64,000 nt of DNA from JACQFZ01 sp045810625 (GTDB lineage: Bacteria > Pseudomonadota > Gammaproteobacteria > Acidiferrobacterales > Sulfurifustaceae), in NCBI GenBank assembly GCA_045810625.1, contig JBJMVQ010000039.1, forward strand, positions 99,042-163,041. Reading direction: 5' to 3'. Position numbers and translations under genes: made by a program. Of this stretch, positions 26,529 to 34,950 are shown one piece after another. Each line of letters opens with the position of its first letter. Within the stretch, counting starts at the first letter, position 1. The notes beneath the pieces are model-generated. The model saw only the letters and a program-made list of their open reading frames with translations, ran no database searches and was not told the origin of the DNA.

Positions 26529-26872
26529 GCGCCCCTTCGATCGAGGAACTGCGCGAACGGCTGCGCGCGTTTGCGCGGGCCCGCGACTGGGAACAATTCC
26601 ACTCCCCGAAGAATCTGGCGATGGCGCTGGTCGCCGAGGCGGGCGAGCTGGTCGAGGTCTTCCAATGGCTGACTGAGGAGCAAAGCCGCGCGCTAAACGC
26701 CGCGCAGCGCGAGGCGGCCGCGCAGGAGTTAGCCGACGTCCTGCTTTATCTCATTCGTCTCGCCGATCGGCTGGATATCGATCTGCTCGCCGCCGCTGCC
26801 CGCAAGATCGAGCTGAACGATAAAAAATATCCGGCCGAGATCGTACGCGGCCGGGCGACAAAATCCGAATAA
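26525..26872 (+). CDS. MazG-like nucleotide pyrophosphohydrolase (RS21-C6/dCTPase type)
   Basis: A 115-residue all-alpha NTP pyrophosphatase. Metal-binding motifs are AEAGELVEVFQW (E-x2-E) and ELADVLLYLIRLAD (E-x2-D), the usual short MazG pattern, and the C-terminal NDKKYP helix end is typical. It likely hydrolyses dCTP or modified dNTPs for pool cleaning (family knowledge; substrate not shown). It is translationally coupled to the GGDEF gene by an ATGA overlap. Confidence 0.88.
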   Translation: MSAPSIEELRERLRAFARARDWEQFHSPKNLAMALVAEAGELVEVFQWLTEEQSRALNAAQREAAAQELADVLLYLIRLADRLDIDLLAAAARKIELNDKKYPAEIVRGRATKSE

Positions 26873-26895
26873 GTTTCCCCAACGGCTTCCTTATC

Positions 26896-27411
26896 TCAGT
26901 GCCCGGTGTCCGGCGGACGATCGTCCGGTGCCATGCGGAACCGACGGCGTTCTTCCGGCGTCATGTTGCGCCAACGCTCCCGCAACCGCTCGCGGTCCTC
27001 GGGCGGCAGGCTCTTGAACCATTCATGACGGCGACGCAGCCGTTCCTGTTCCTCCGGCGGCAACTGTCTGAACTGGCGGTAGCGCTCGCGCGCACGCGCA
27101 CGTTCCTCCGGTGTCATTTGCTGCCAGCGCTGCATGCGCTCGCGCGCGCGTTCGCGCTCCTCGGGGGTCATGTTTTGCCAGCGCGCCGCACCGCGCCGCA
27201 AACGCTGTTGCTGCTCCGCGGAAAGCGTCGGCCAGCGCTCCTCGAACGGCTTTAGCACCTGGCGTTCCTGCGGCGTCAGCTGATCCCACGGGATCGATTC
27301 CTCGGCGAGCGCGGTCGCCGCCCAAAGCCAGATGAGCGCAGCCACGAACAGCGCCGTAACGCTCGTCATGGTGCTGCGGGGGACCTTCTGAAGCATCGGC
27401 CGATGATCCAT
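26896..27411 (-). CDS. DUF3106 protein, exported, with TPEER repeats
   Basis: A 171-residue protein with a signal peptide (hydrophobic ALFVAALIWLWAATALA, cleavage near ALA-EE) and a mature part made of about six tandem units of the type W-x2-M/L-T/P-P-E-E-R-x-R-x-R-E-R, characteristic of DUF3106. The repeats are strongly charged and helical. Predicted periplasmic. It follows directly after the anti-sigma-like gene (start adjacent to the preceding stop), completing a sigma/anti-sigma-like/DUF3106 operon. A metal- or stress-sensing role akin to CpxP/heavy-metal-resistance proteins is possible but not shown. Confidence 0.88.
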   Translation of the reverse strand: MDHRPMLQKVPRSTMTSVTALFVAALIWLWAATALAEESIPWDQLTPQERQVLKPFEERWPTLSAEQQQRLRRGAARWQNMTPEERERARERMQRWQQMTPEERARARERYRQFRQLPPEEQERLRRRHEWFKSLPPEDRERLRERWRNMTPEERRRFRMAPDDRPPDTGH

Positions 27412-27768
27412 CTAGCCGGCATCCGAGTCGGTGGCTAGCCAATCGTAAAAATCGAGATCGTTGTAGAACTCCGGGCTCTCGTTCGTCGTCAGGAGATCGA
27501 TGTCCGCAACCGACGAAGCGGTCGGGACCGGCGCCATATCGGATGGCGTCTGCAACCATAAGACGCCGGCCAACCCCGCGATCGTCGCGGCCGCGGCGAC
27601 GGCGCCCGCGAGGCTCCAGCGCCTGAACGCGGGCCGCGGCTCTGCTTCGAGTGCACGTCGCCGTGCCGCGCGCAGCCGCGCGACCGTAAGCTCATCGCAA
27701 TCGCGCTCGCTGCGCTGCAACACCCGGCGTGCCGTTTCAACAATGTCGCGTTCCTCGGGTGTCGTCAT
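27412..27768 (-). CDS. Putative anti-sigma factor-like membrane protein
   Basis: A 118-residue protein: cytoplasmic helical N-terminal half (about 1-48), one membrane helix (WSLAGAVAAAATIAGLAGVLW, about 49-70), and a short acidic tail containing EFYNDLDFYDWLA. This layout and its ATGA overlap with the ECF sigma gene fit a regulator that holds the sigma factor at the membrane. It resembles the small proteins (DUF3619-like) found between sigma and DUF3106 genes in other proteobacteria. The zinc-binding ZAS motif is absent. An upstream extension to 28140 is antisense-like and not used. Confidence 0.72.
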   Translation of the reverse strand: MTTPEERDIVETARRVLQRSERDCDELTVARLRAARRRALEAEPRPAFRRWSLAGAVAAAATIAGLAGVLWLQTPSDMAPVPTASSVADIDLLTTNESPEFYNDLDFYDWLATDSDAG

Positions 27769-28364
27769 TCCCAATGGTCCTTCAGCTGTTCTCGCAGCGA
27801 GTGAACCGCGCGCGAGTAATGTGTCTTGACGCTGCCTTCCGAGCAACCCATGGCGTCCGCCGTTTGTTTTACGTCGAGTCCTTCCCACGCACGCAACAAG
27901 AACGCCTGTTGCTGGCGCAATGGTAACCGCGCGACCGCCGCTTCGAGCGCGACCATGGTGCGCCCCGTTGCCGCGAGATCGGGTGGGTCCGTCGCTCCGG
28001 GGTCCGGCAGGTTCTGCAATGGATCGGCGTCGTCGGTCTCGTCGCCGCTGAACCAGTGCCGCCAGCGGTGGCGCACGCGCGTGCGTCGATACCAGTCGAC
28101 GATGCGTCGCTGCAGAATCCGGTGAAACAGCGGCGGCCATTCGTTTTCGCCGCGTCCGCCGTAGTGCTGCACGAGCTGGAGCATCGCGTCTTGTACGATG
28201 TCGAGCGCCTCGTCGGCGCTTCCCGTCGCCATGCGCGCGATCAAAAAAGCCCGCCGTTCCACGCTGGCCAGGAATCGGTCGAGCGCCTGCTTTGATTCCA
28301 GAGTCACTCTCCTCGTTGCCAGGCGGGCGATCTCGGGTCTTGTCCCTGATTCCACGTAGGACAT
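27765..28364 (-). CDS. ECF-type RNA polymerase sigma factor
   Basis: A 199-residue sigma-70 family protein with region 2 (RAFLIARMATGSADEALDIVQDAMLQL) and region 4 (LPLRQQQAFLLRAWEG and the helix-turn-helix QTADAMGCSEGSVKTHYSRA). Between them is a DPLQNLPDPGATD linker. The ATG at 28364 is preferred to an ATG at 28439: it has AGGAGAGG about ten bases upstream. It is first in a three-gene operon with an anti-sigma-like gene and a DUF3106 gene, so it probably answers an envelope signal. Confidence 0.9.
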   Translation of the reverse strand: MSYVESGTRPEIARLATRRVTLESKQALDRFLASVERRAFLIARMATGSADEALDIVQDAMLQLVQHYGGRGENEWPPLFHRILQRRIVDWYRRTRVRHRWRHWFSGDETDDADPLQNLPDPGATDPPDLAATGRTMVALEAAVARLPLRQQQAFLLRAWEGLDVKQTADAMGCSEGSVKTHYSRAVHSLREQLKDHWE

Positions 28365-28770
28365 ATCGTCAGCGCCTCTCCTGCTGCGTGCGCCGGGCTG
28401 GCGCATTCTCGGAGTATCCGTGGGCACCGTCCAGCGCATGAATGTGTTTGCCGTCGTCTACGTGACCACGCATACGGCGTATGCCGCACAGAGATGCGAG
28501 GAATGCGTATGGGCTTGCCGAGAAGGCCCGATGGCGCAGGCGCACCGATGGACCGCGCTCCCGAGCCGAAAAAATCCTCAGGCGGCACTCTTTCGACAAC
28601 TTGGTTTTGCAGCGACCCGTTAACGGTGTCTGCATCGGATGGAACAAAGCGTGCAAGTTTGTCGCTATAACGCCGGCCCGGTCTCCCGGTTGACCGGAGC
28701 GGCGCCGACGCGCAAGGTGCGTGGTACAGTTTTCCCGATAAATTCACGGCCGGGGGCGAGGGAGAGGGCA
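28365..28770. other. Divergent gap between sigma factor and small protein gene
   Basis: About 400 bases that should carry the promoters of the sigma operon (minus) and the small gene at 28771 (plus). No confident promoter, gene or repeat was found. Confidence 0.4.
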
Positions 28771-28956
28771 ATGGCGGAAGAAAAAGGGGCAGGGGCTTCT
28801 ACGCCACCGGACGATGAGCCGCTGTACGAGCGCCGCCGCGAAGAGCGCCGCAGCGGTTACGACCGGCGGGGCCCGTTACGCTGGGATCCGCGCGCGAAGG
28901 AGAAAGAGCGCCGTTGCGGGCTGGACCGGCGCCAGCCGTCCAAACCGCAGCACTAA
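28771..28956 (+). CDS. Small charged protein with RRxxRRxGxDRR motifs
   Basis: A 61-residue soluble protein. After an acidic N-terminus it contains two similar basic blocks, ERRREERRSGYDRRG and KEKERRCGLDRRQ. Such E-R-R-x-G-x-D-R-R blocks occur in small cytoplasmic proteins and at the ends of signalling proteins (the GGDEF protein of this window has a related ADRRMGERR stretch), but their function is not known to me. The ATG has GGGAGAGGG four bases upstream, a very good ribosome site. It is convergent with the next gene, five bases away. Confidence 0.65.
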   Translation: MAEEKGAGASTPPDDEPLYERRREERRSGYDRRGPLRWDPRAKEKERRCGLDRRQPSKPQH

Positions 28957-28961
28957 CGGAA

Positions 28962-29498
28962 TCAAACGCGCCAATACGCGGCAAGCAGGTTATCGGATTC
29001 CGTTCTTCCGGCGAGGGGAAATTGCACGCGCCGGAGGTAGTCAAGCGTGTCCGAGATCGGGCTGAAATCCTGATACAGATGTTGGTAGGTTTTCCGCCGC
29101 AGCGGGTTGATCTCGTAGTCGGCCGAGCGCCAGAACGCGTTGCGCCCGTGTGCGACATAGTAGTCGAGCTCGCCGCGCGCTTTCACGCGCTCCCGAAAGA
29201 GGCCGCTCATGAACAGCGCGTAGTCGCCGATGTAGCGCATCACGGCGCGCTCGCGCGCCGCGTCGCGTCGGCCGTTGGCTCCGCTCTGCGCCTGCTGATG
29301 GGCGAGCAGCATGTCGACGATGTATTCGAGCGGACGGCCTTCGACGTCGCGCAGACCGTGGAAGATGCGTGCATAAGCGAACTCTGCGAGCACTTCGCTA
29401 ACGTATTCGATGGTGTCGGCTGCGATGTTCATCCCGCACGCGTGAAATCCCTGCTCAAGCTGATGACGGAAGAACTGATGAAGCGACGGCAAACGCAT
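28962..29498 (-). CDS. Conserved-looking hypothetical protein
   Basis: A 178-residue, mostly helical soluble protein. It starts MRLPSLHQFFRHQLEQGF; the ATG at 29498 is set by GGAGGTG six bases upstream and preferred over an ATG at 29549. Middle segment EVLAEFAYARIFHGLRD and C-terminal aromatic-rich sequence (YQHLYQDFSPISDTLDYL) look well constrained. There are no membrane helices, cysteine clusters or nucleotide motifs. I do not recognise the family. It sits between the small basic-motif gene and lptM-lysA. Confidence 0.68.
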   Translation of the reverse strand: MRLPSLHQFFRHQLEQGFHACGMNIAADTIEYVSEVLAEFAYARIFHGLRDVEGRPLEYIVDMLLAHQQAQSGANGRRDAARERAVMRYIGDYALFMSGLFRERVKARGELDYYVAHGRNAFWRSADYEINPLRRKTYQHLYQDFSPISDTLDYLRRVQFPLAGRTESDNLLAAYWRV

Positions 29499-29717
29499 GA
29501 CACCTCCGTAGCATATCGTTGCTATACGTTGGACATCCTCGGCACCCAAAAATCCTGTTGAGCGCTGGCCAAGCTCGGTTGGCCGCCGGTCCTCCGTCTT
29601 AAAGTATAGATAATCACTGATTCCGATCGCATCTCATGCCGGTGTTCCGCGTTCCGCGGGACAGTAGATACCCTCAACGTGTCCGGTTAAGCTTTATCCT
29701 TTCTTCTTGGTGCAGGC

Positions 29718-29897
29718 ATGCGTCGTCGATCGATAACAACATGCGCCGCGGCGCTCGTACTCATTAGTGTCGCGACGCTCGCGAGCGGTTGCGGAAAGAA
29801 AGGGCCGCTCTATTTGCCCCCGCCTCCCAGCCAGTTGCACCATGGCACGATCAGCGCCACCTCGCCGTTCGTCTCCGCGCATGGAATGGTCCGTTGA
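29718..29897 (+). CDS. lptM: LPS-assembly-associated lipoprotein LptM (YifL type)
   Basis: A 59-residue lipoprotein too short for many gene callers. The signal peptide CAAALVLISVATL ends in the lipobox LASGC, and the lipidated cysteine is followed by GKKGPLYLP, the LptM hallmark. LptM stabilises the LptD/LptE outer-membrane complex in enterobacteria (family knowledge). Position immediately before lysA is the conserved arrangement. Its stop codon overlaps the lysA start (TTGA), implying translational coupling. The proline-rich PPPPSQ tail is typical. Confidence 0.9.
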   Translation: MRRRSITTCAAALVLISVATLASGCGKKGPLYLPPPPSQLHHGTISATSPFVSAHGMVR

Positions 29898-31162
29898 ATC
29901 CGTTTGAGTACCGCCACGGCCGGCTGTACGCCGAAGGGCTCGATCTGGCTGCGCTTGCGGAGGAAGTCGGCACACCGTGCTATGTCTACTCGCGCGCGTA
30001 CATCGAGGAACGCTGGCGCGCGTTCGACGCCGCATTCGGCGGCCGCGGCCATCTGGTCTGCTACGCGCTCAAGGCCAATTCCAATCTCGCCATCCTCGAC
30101 ACGCTCGCGCGGCTTGGCTCGGGCTTCGACATCACCTCGGTCGGCGAGCTCGAACGTGTGCTGGCGGCCGGAGGCGATCCGCGGAAGGTGGTTTTTTCCG
30201 GTGTCGGCAAGACGGAACCGGAGATGCGCCGCGCCCTCGAGGCGGGGATCGGCTGCTTCAATATCGAGTCGGCGAATGAGCTCGAGCTGCTGAATCGCGC
30301 GGCGGCCGGACGGGGCGTGCGTGCGCCGATCAGCGTGCGCGTGAACCCGGACGTCGATCCGAAGACGCATCCATATATCGCTACCGGCCTCAAGGAAAGC
30401 AAGTTCGGCGTCGACATCGACGCGGCGGCGGAGCTTTACCGGCGCGCTCGAGCACTCGCGCACATCGCGGTCAACGGCATCGCCTTTCACATCGGTTCAC
30501 AGCTCACGGACGTCGGTCCGCTCGTCATGTCGTTCGACCGAGTTCTCGACTTGGCGGAGCGCCTTCTCGACGACGGTTTCGCGCTCGAGCACATCGACAT
30601 GGGCGGCGGCCTCGGCATCCGCTATAGCGACGAAGAACCGCCCGAGCCGCAAGACTACGTGCGCGCCCTGGTCGGTGTGATCGATCGTCGTGGCCCGCAG
30701 CTTCGAAACCTGCGGCTCATGGTCGAGCCCGGTCGATCGATCGTCGGAAACGCCGGCGTCTTGTTGACGCGCGTGATTTATCTCAAGGAAGGACCCGCGC
30801 GTAATTTTGCCGTGGTCGATGCCGCCATGAACGATCTGTTGCGGCCGGCATTGTACGATGCATGGCACGACATCCGGCCAGTCGTCATGCGGCCGGGTGC
30901 GCCGAGTAAACGCTATGAGGTCGTCGGTCCCGTCTGCGAGACCGGCGATTTTCTGGGTCGGGACCGTCCGCTCACCGTCGCGGAGGGCGATTATCTCGCC
31001 GTGATGTCGGCAGGCGCATACGGCGCGGTCATGGGCTCGAACTACAACACGCGCCCGCGCGTTCCGGAGGTGCTGGTGGAGGGCGAGCGGTATTGCGTCG
31101 TGCGGCGGCGCGAGACGATTTCCGATCTGCTCGCGCTCGAATCGCGCTTGCCGGAGTCTTGA
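29894..31162 (+). CDS. lysA: Diaminopimelate decarboxylase
   Basis: PLP enzyme that makes lysine from meso-diaminopimelate. From the TTG at 29894 the protein is 422 residues and begins (M)NPFEYRHGRLYAEG, the standard LysA N-terminus. The PLP lysine is in CYALKANSN (about 60); HIGSQL, GGGLGIRY, EPGRSIVGNAG and the active-site cysteine in VCETGDFLG are all present. A longer start at 29789 would run out of frame through lptM and is rejected. It is followed convergently by a small membrane-protein gene and then by dapF, which makes its substrate. Confidence 0.95.
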   Translation: MNPFEYRHGRLYAEGLDLAALAEEVGTPCYVYSRAYIEERWRAFDAAFGGRGHLVCYALKANSNLAILDTLARLGSGFDITSVGELERVLAAGGDPRKVVFSGVGKTEPEMRRALEAGIGCFNIESANELELLNRAAAGRGVRAPISVRVNPDVDPKTHPYIATGLKESKFGVDIDAAAELYRRARALAHIAVNGIAFHIGSQLTDVGPLVMSFDRVLDLAERLLDDGFALEHIDMGGGLGIRYSDEEPPEPQDYVRALVGVIDRRGPQLRNLRLMVEPGRSIVGNAGVLLTRVIYLKEGPARNFAVVDAAMNDLLRPALYDAWHDIRPVVMRPGAPSKRYEVVGPVCETGDFLGRDRPLTVAEGDYLAVMSAGAYGAVMGSNYNTRPRVPEVLVEGERYCVVRRRETISDLLALESRLPES

Positions 31163-31173
31163 TCCGAAGCGCG

Positions 31174-31455
31174 CTATCCCGGGCCGGTTTTGTCGCGCGG
31201 TGGCGTTTGGTTCCTCGTCGGATGCAGTTTTCGCCGCCGGCGCTCCCACCATACGAGCGTGCGGCGGTTGAACCGTCGTACGCCCGGAGAATCGACCGCG
31301 AGGAGCGCGAGCCCGAGCGGCAGCATCCAGTAGCCGAGTACGGGCAGGAAGCCGAGCAATCCGCCAATGACGAGCAGCACGCCGACGGTCTTACGGAGCC
31401 GGTGGCGTCGCGTTGTTTTCAGGACATGAAACTGTCGATGGAGATAAGTTCTCAT
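31174..31455 (-). CDS. Small membrane protein (PGPGW-like)
   Basis: A 93-residue protein with a hydrophobic hairpin, VGVLLVIGGLLGFLPVLGYWMLPLGLALLAV in two short helices, between basic ends (HRLRKTV... and RRFNRRTLVWWERRRRK). This resembles the PGPGW/putative transmembrane families, whose function is unknown. Predicted inner membrane. It lies antisense between lysA and dapF, which are both on the plus strand. Confidence 0.7.
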   Translation of the reverse strand: MRTYLHRQFHVLKTTRRHRLRKTVGVLLVIGGLLGFLPVLGYWMLPLGLALLAVDSPGVRRFNRRTLVWWERRRRKLHPTRNQTPPRDKTGPG

Positions 31456-31523
31456 AACGCCGCGCCACCCCTTGTCCGGTTCTGCCGGTTTATCGATCTC
31501 GGCGCAGGCGTTAAGCTTAAAGC

Positions 31524-32360
31524 ATGCGGATCGAATTCACGAAAATGGAAGGAACCGGGAACGATTTTGTCGTCATTGACGGTTATCGTCACCCGGTTTC
31601 GCTGTCGGCGGCGGTCGTGCGTCAGCTCGCCGACCGGCATTTCGGTGTCGGGTGCGACCAAGTGCTGCTGGTCGAGCCGCCAACCGCGGCGGACGCCGAC
31701 TTTCGCTATCGCATCTTCAATGCGGACGGCGGCGAGGTCGAGCAGTGCGGGAACGGCGCGCGCTGCTTTGCGCGCTTCGTACGCGACAAGGGGCTCACGC
31801 GCAAAGACGAAATCGTGGTGGATACGCTCGGCGGACGGATTCGCCCGCGCGTCCATGCAGATGGTCGGGTTGCAGTCCAGATGACGACCCCGCGTTTCGA
31901 CCCGGCCGACGTGCCTTTCATCGCCGAGCGACGTGCCCTCGTCTATGATTTGGACGTGGAAGGGAGCGTCGTGCAGGTGAGTGTCCTTTCGATGGGGAAT
32001 CCGCACGCCGTGCAGCTGGCGGCGGATGTCGCCCGCGCGCCGGTCACCACGCAGGGACCGAAGATCGAGCATCATCCGCGCTTCCCGAAGCGAGTGAACG
32101 CCGGCTACATGCAGGTAGTCGATCGCGGCCGTATCCGCCTTCGGGTGTGGGAGCGCGGGGCGGGCGAGACGCTGGGTTGTGGGAGCGGAGCTTGCGCCGC
32201 AGTCGTGGCGGGACGTCTGCGCGGTCTGCTGAACGAAGCTGTCGAAGTCGAGCTCACCGGCGGGACGCTGTCGATCAGCTGGGCGGGCGAGGGCGAACCG
32301 GTGTGGTTGACCGGCCCGGCGCGAACCGTATTCGAAGGTACGATAGAGTTCGATGGCTGA
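31524..32360 (+). CDS. dapF: Diaminopimelate epimerase
   Basis: Converts LL- to meso-diaminopimelate for lysine and peptidoglycan. The 278-residue protein carries both catalytic cysteines in the expected motifs: EQCGNGARC (Cys about 75) and LGCGSGACA (Cys about 219), plus the FTKMEGTGNDF start. ATG start. Downstream genes DUF484 and xerC keep the order seen in many gammaproteobacteria. Confidence 0.97.
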   Translation: MRIEFTKMEGTGNDFVVIDGYRHPVSLSAAVVRQLADRHFGVGCDQVLLVEPPTAADADFRYRIFNADGGEVEQCGNGARCFARFVRDKGLTRKDEIVVDTLGGRIRPRVHADGRVAVQMTTPRFDPADVPFIAERRALVYDLDVEGSVVQVSVLSMGNPHAVQLAADVARAPVTTQGPKIEHHPRFPKRVNAGYMQVVDRGRIRLRVWERGAGETLGCGSGACAAVVAGRLRGLLNEAVEVELTGGTLSISWAGEGEPVWLTGPARTVFEGTIEFDG

Positions 32361-32414
32361 AACCATTCTTTAACGATGAAAACCGGCTGCCAGGCCGCCG
32401 CCTAGAGAGAGGTC

Positions 32415-33119
32415 ATGACCCAAAAAATATCGAGCGACGATCACGGCAACGACGCTTCCTGGGAAGAAGCGGTTTCGCGCTATCTAGAAGATCACCCCGA
32501 TTTTTTTCAGCGCCATCCGAAGACGCTCGCACAGCTCTCGCTGCGCCATGAGGTGGAGGGGGCGGCATCCCTCATCGAACGCCAGGTGCGCGCGCTGCGC
32601 GAGGACAACGAGCGGCTGCGCGGACAGCTCGACGAGCTCGTCGCCATCGCGCGCGAGAACGATTTGCTCGCCGGGCGGTTGCATCGCTTCGCGATTGCCA
32701 TGGCCGACAGCGCATCGCTCGATGATGTTTTCGACAATGCGTACGAGATGCTGCGGCGCGAGTTCAAGATCGACGTCGTCGCGATTTTCTGCCGCGGCGA
32801 AGGCAGTGCGTCGTTCGCGCGCTCGGAGTTCGTCGGCGACGACGCCCGGCTGCAGAGCGTGCTGCGCGACTATCCGCCGGGCAAGCCTGCGTGCGGCGCG
32901 CGCTTCGAAGAGAGTCTGCTGAAGTATCTCTTCGGCGCCAACGCGCCGGAGATTCGCTCCGCCGCCGTCGTCACGCTCGGCGCCGCCGAGGCGGTAGGGG
33001 TGCTCGCGCTGGGAAGCCGCGACGCGCGGCGTTTTCGTGCGGAAATGGGCACGGTTTACCTCGCGAAGCTCGGCGACATTCTCATGCATAGCATCGCGCG
33101 GTTCGCTCCGCTCCGCTGA
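32415..33119 (+). CDS. DUF484 (GAF-like) protein
   Basis: A 234-residue soluble protein of the DUF484 family, regularly encoded between dapF and xerC. N-terminal SWEEAVSRYLEDHPDFFQRHP is the family's typical opening, then a coiled coil (SLIERQVRALREDNERLRGQLDELV) and a GAF-like domain. No enzymatic motif is visible. Role unknown; perhaps signalling linked to XerC or cell division (inference from gene order only). ATG with GAGAGAGG upstream. Confidence 0.92.
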   Translation: MTQKISSDDHGNDASWEEAVSRYLEDHPDFFQRHPKTLAQLSLRHEVEGAASLIERQVRALREDNERLRGQLDELVAIARENDLLAGRLHRFAIAMADSASLDDVFDNAYEMLRREFKIDVVAIFCRGEGSASFARSEFVGDDARLQSVLRDYPPGKPACGARFEESLLKYLFGANAPEIRSAAVVTLGAAEAVGVLALGSRDARRFRAEMGTVYLAKLGDILMHSIARFAPLR

Positions 33120-33134
33120 CGCGGCCGATCGCCC

Positions 33135-34043
33135 GTGTCGCTCGACACAACGATCCGCAAGTTCAGCAGCTACCTCACCAACGAACGACGTCTCGCGCGC
33201 CTCACCGTCTTGAATTACGGCCGCGACCTCGAGCGGCTACACGACTTCTGCCGCCGGCGGGGCATCGATGACGGGCAGCACCTTCGTCCGGAACACGTTC
33301 GTCTTTATATCAGCGAGCTTCGCCAGGCCGGGCTCGACGGCCGCAGCGTGCAACGGCACTTGTCCGCCGCGCGTTCGCTTTATCGCTACCTGCTTTGCGA
33401 AGAAAAGGTCACGGCCGATCCGACCGCCGGCATTAAAGCGCCCAAGTCGGGACGCAAGCTTCCGAAGAGCCTGAACCCGGATGAAGCGACGCGGCTCATG
33501 GAAATCCCGGAGACCGACGAGTTGGCGCGTCGCGATCGTGCGTTGCTCGAGCTGTTGTACTCCTCGGGGCTGCGGCTGGCGGAAGTCTGTTTGCTGGATC
33601 TCGACGATTTCTTGAGCGACGGGACGCTGCGAGTGACCGGCAAAGGCAGCAAGACGCGCGTCGTGCCGGTTGGAAGCGCCGCACGCGCGGCGCTCACGGA
33701 GTGGTTGCGCGCTCGCGCGAGCTTAGCGCGATCCGGAGAAACCGCGGTGTTCGTTTTGACGCGAGGGCGGCGGCTGAGCGGGCGCGAGGTGCAGCGCATC
33801 GGCGCCCGGCGGGCGCGCGCACAGGGCATGGCGCGGCCCGTGCATCCGCACATGCTGCGGCACTCGTTCGCAAGCCATGTCCTCGAATCGAGCGGCGACC
33901 TGCGCGCGGTTCAGGAGATGCTCGGTCACGCGAGCATATCGACGACGCAGATTTACGCCCATCTCGACTTCCAGCACCTGGCGAAGGTGTACGACCAGGC
34001 ACATCCCTGCGCGCGCCGGCGCAGACCCGCCGACAAAGACTGA
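33135..34043 (+). CDS. xerC: Tyrosine recombinase XerC
   Basis: Chromosome-dimer resolvase acting at dif with XerD and FtsK. The 302-residue protein has an N-terminal SAM-like core-binding domain and a C-terminal catalytic domain with Arg about 147 (SSGLRLAE), Lys about 170 (TGKGSKTR), HPHMLRH with His 239/Arg 242, His about 265 (MLGH) and the nucleophile Tyr about 274 (TTQIYAHLDF). GTG start, 15 bases after DUF484. Gene order distinguishes it from a mobile-element integrase. Confidence 0.95.
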   Translation: MSLDTTIRKFSSYLTNERRLARLTVLNYGRDLERLHDFCRRRGIDDGQHLRPEHVRLYISELRQAGLDGRSVQRHLSAARSLYRYLLCEEKVTADPTAGIKAPKSGRKLPKSLNPDEATRLMEIPETDELARRDRALLELLYSSGLRLAEVCLLDLDDFLSDGTLRVTGKGSKTRVVPVGSAARAALTEWLRARASLARSGETAVFVLTRGRRLSGREVQRIGARRARAQGMARPVHPHMLRHSFASHVLESSGDLRAVQEMLGHASISTTQIYAHLDFQHLAKVYDQAHPCARRRRPADKD

Positions 34044-34889
34044 ATGCAAGCGCGTTATTACAGCCTGCGGCGTCTGTCGCCCTATCAGGGAACGGTGCAG
34101 GTCGTTGAGTGCCCCGGCTTTCGCGCGATGACTGCCGATGGCGTGCGCTGGCGCGTCCAGTTTCTGAACCAGCGCACGCGTTTTTCGAGCTACGGCATCT
34201 GGCGCGCGGACGGTCACGGCAATCTGATCGAGACCGAACGCACGCGCCCGATCGTGCAGGCGTTACTGGAGCGTCCGTCGCTGCCGTTTCCGCTGGCGGA
34301 CCGTTTGGAGCTATGGCTGCTCGATGCCCGCGACCGGATGCCGCTCGCGCTGCTCGCGAGCACACTTTCGGAGCGCGAGCCGCCGCAGGCGGTTGCGCTC
34401 GGCTGGCGCGCGGCGCTCGGCGGGGACGACGAGTTCAGCGCGCCGAGCTTGAGCCGCGACGGCGAGACGTCGCACATGCCGCACCGAAGCGTGCTCGACC
34501 GCTGCGTACAGCGCGCCGCCGGCTCGCGCCCGCAAGCGCAGTGGTTCCGGCGACTCGCGGACGGAGCGGGCGAAGGTTTGGACGCACCGGCGCGCGGCGA
34601 AGGCGTTTGCCCGCGTCGGCTCGAACGTGCATGTTTTCCCGAGTTACTGCTGCGCGAGGACTGGGAGAGTGACCAGGAAACCGGGCTCGTGCGCGACTAC
34701 CACGAGTGGCACGCGGCGAGCCTGCTGACGCACACCGACCTCAGCCGCGAGACGCGCGCCGCGCTCGAGCGTGCCGCCTGCCGTCACTCGACGAAACTTT
34801 TTCGTGTACGTTACTTGCTGCCTGAGACGGTGAACGGCGAGCTGCTGCGGGTCGCGATGGTGGAAGCGCTGATCCGTCAGTCGGCTTAG
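34044..34889 (+). CDS. Hypothetical protein encoded directly after xerC
   Basis: A 281-residue soluble protein whose ATG abuts the xerC stop, so it is very likely translated from the same transcript. N-terminal part (YYSLRRLSPYQGTVQVVECPGFRAMTADG and RWRVQFL) is beta-rich; the C-terminal part is helical with a DYHEWHAASLLTHTDL stretch. It has no signal peptide, membrane helix, nucleotide motif or metal-binding cluster that I can identify. I do not recognise the family and assign no function. Confidence 0.72.
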   Translation: MQARYYSLRRLSPYQGTVQVVECPGFRAMTADGVRWRVQFLNQRTRFSSYGIWRADGHGNLIETERTRPIVQALLERPSLPFPLADRLELWLLDARDRMPLALLASTLSEREPPQAVALGWRAALGGDDEFSAPSLSRDGETSHMPHRSVLDRCVQRAAGSRPQAQWFRRLADGAGEGLDAPARGEGVCPRRLERACFPELLLREDWESDQETGLVRDYHEWHAASLLTHTDLSRETRAALERAACRHSTKLFRVRYLLPETVNGELLRVAMVEALIRQSA

Positions 34890-34950
34890 TCGCCGGACCG
34901 TGCGAGCGCGCCGCCGCCTGTTTTTTAAGAAAGGTCTGATTTCTTGCTGT

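Noticed and set aside
29789..29893. Upstream extension of lysA
   Set aside because: It lies in another frame of lptM and does not resemble the LysA N-terminus.
33135..34043. Possible phage or integron integrase
   Set aside because: Gene order dapF-DUF484-xerC and the AHLDFQHLAKVYDQAHP end identify chromosomal XerC; no att site or cargo.
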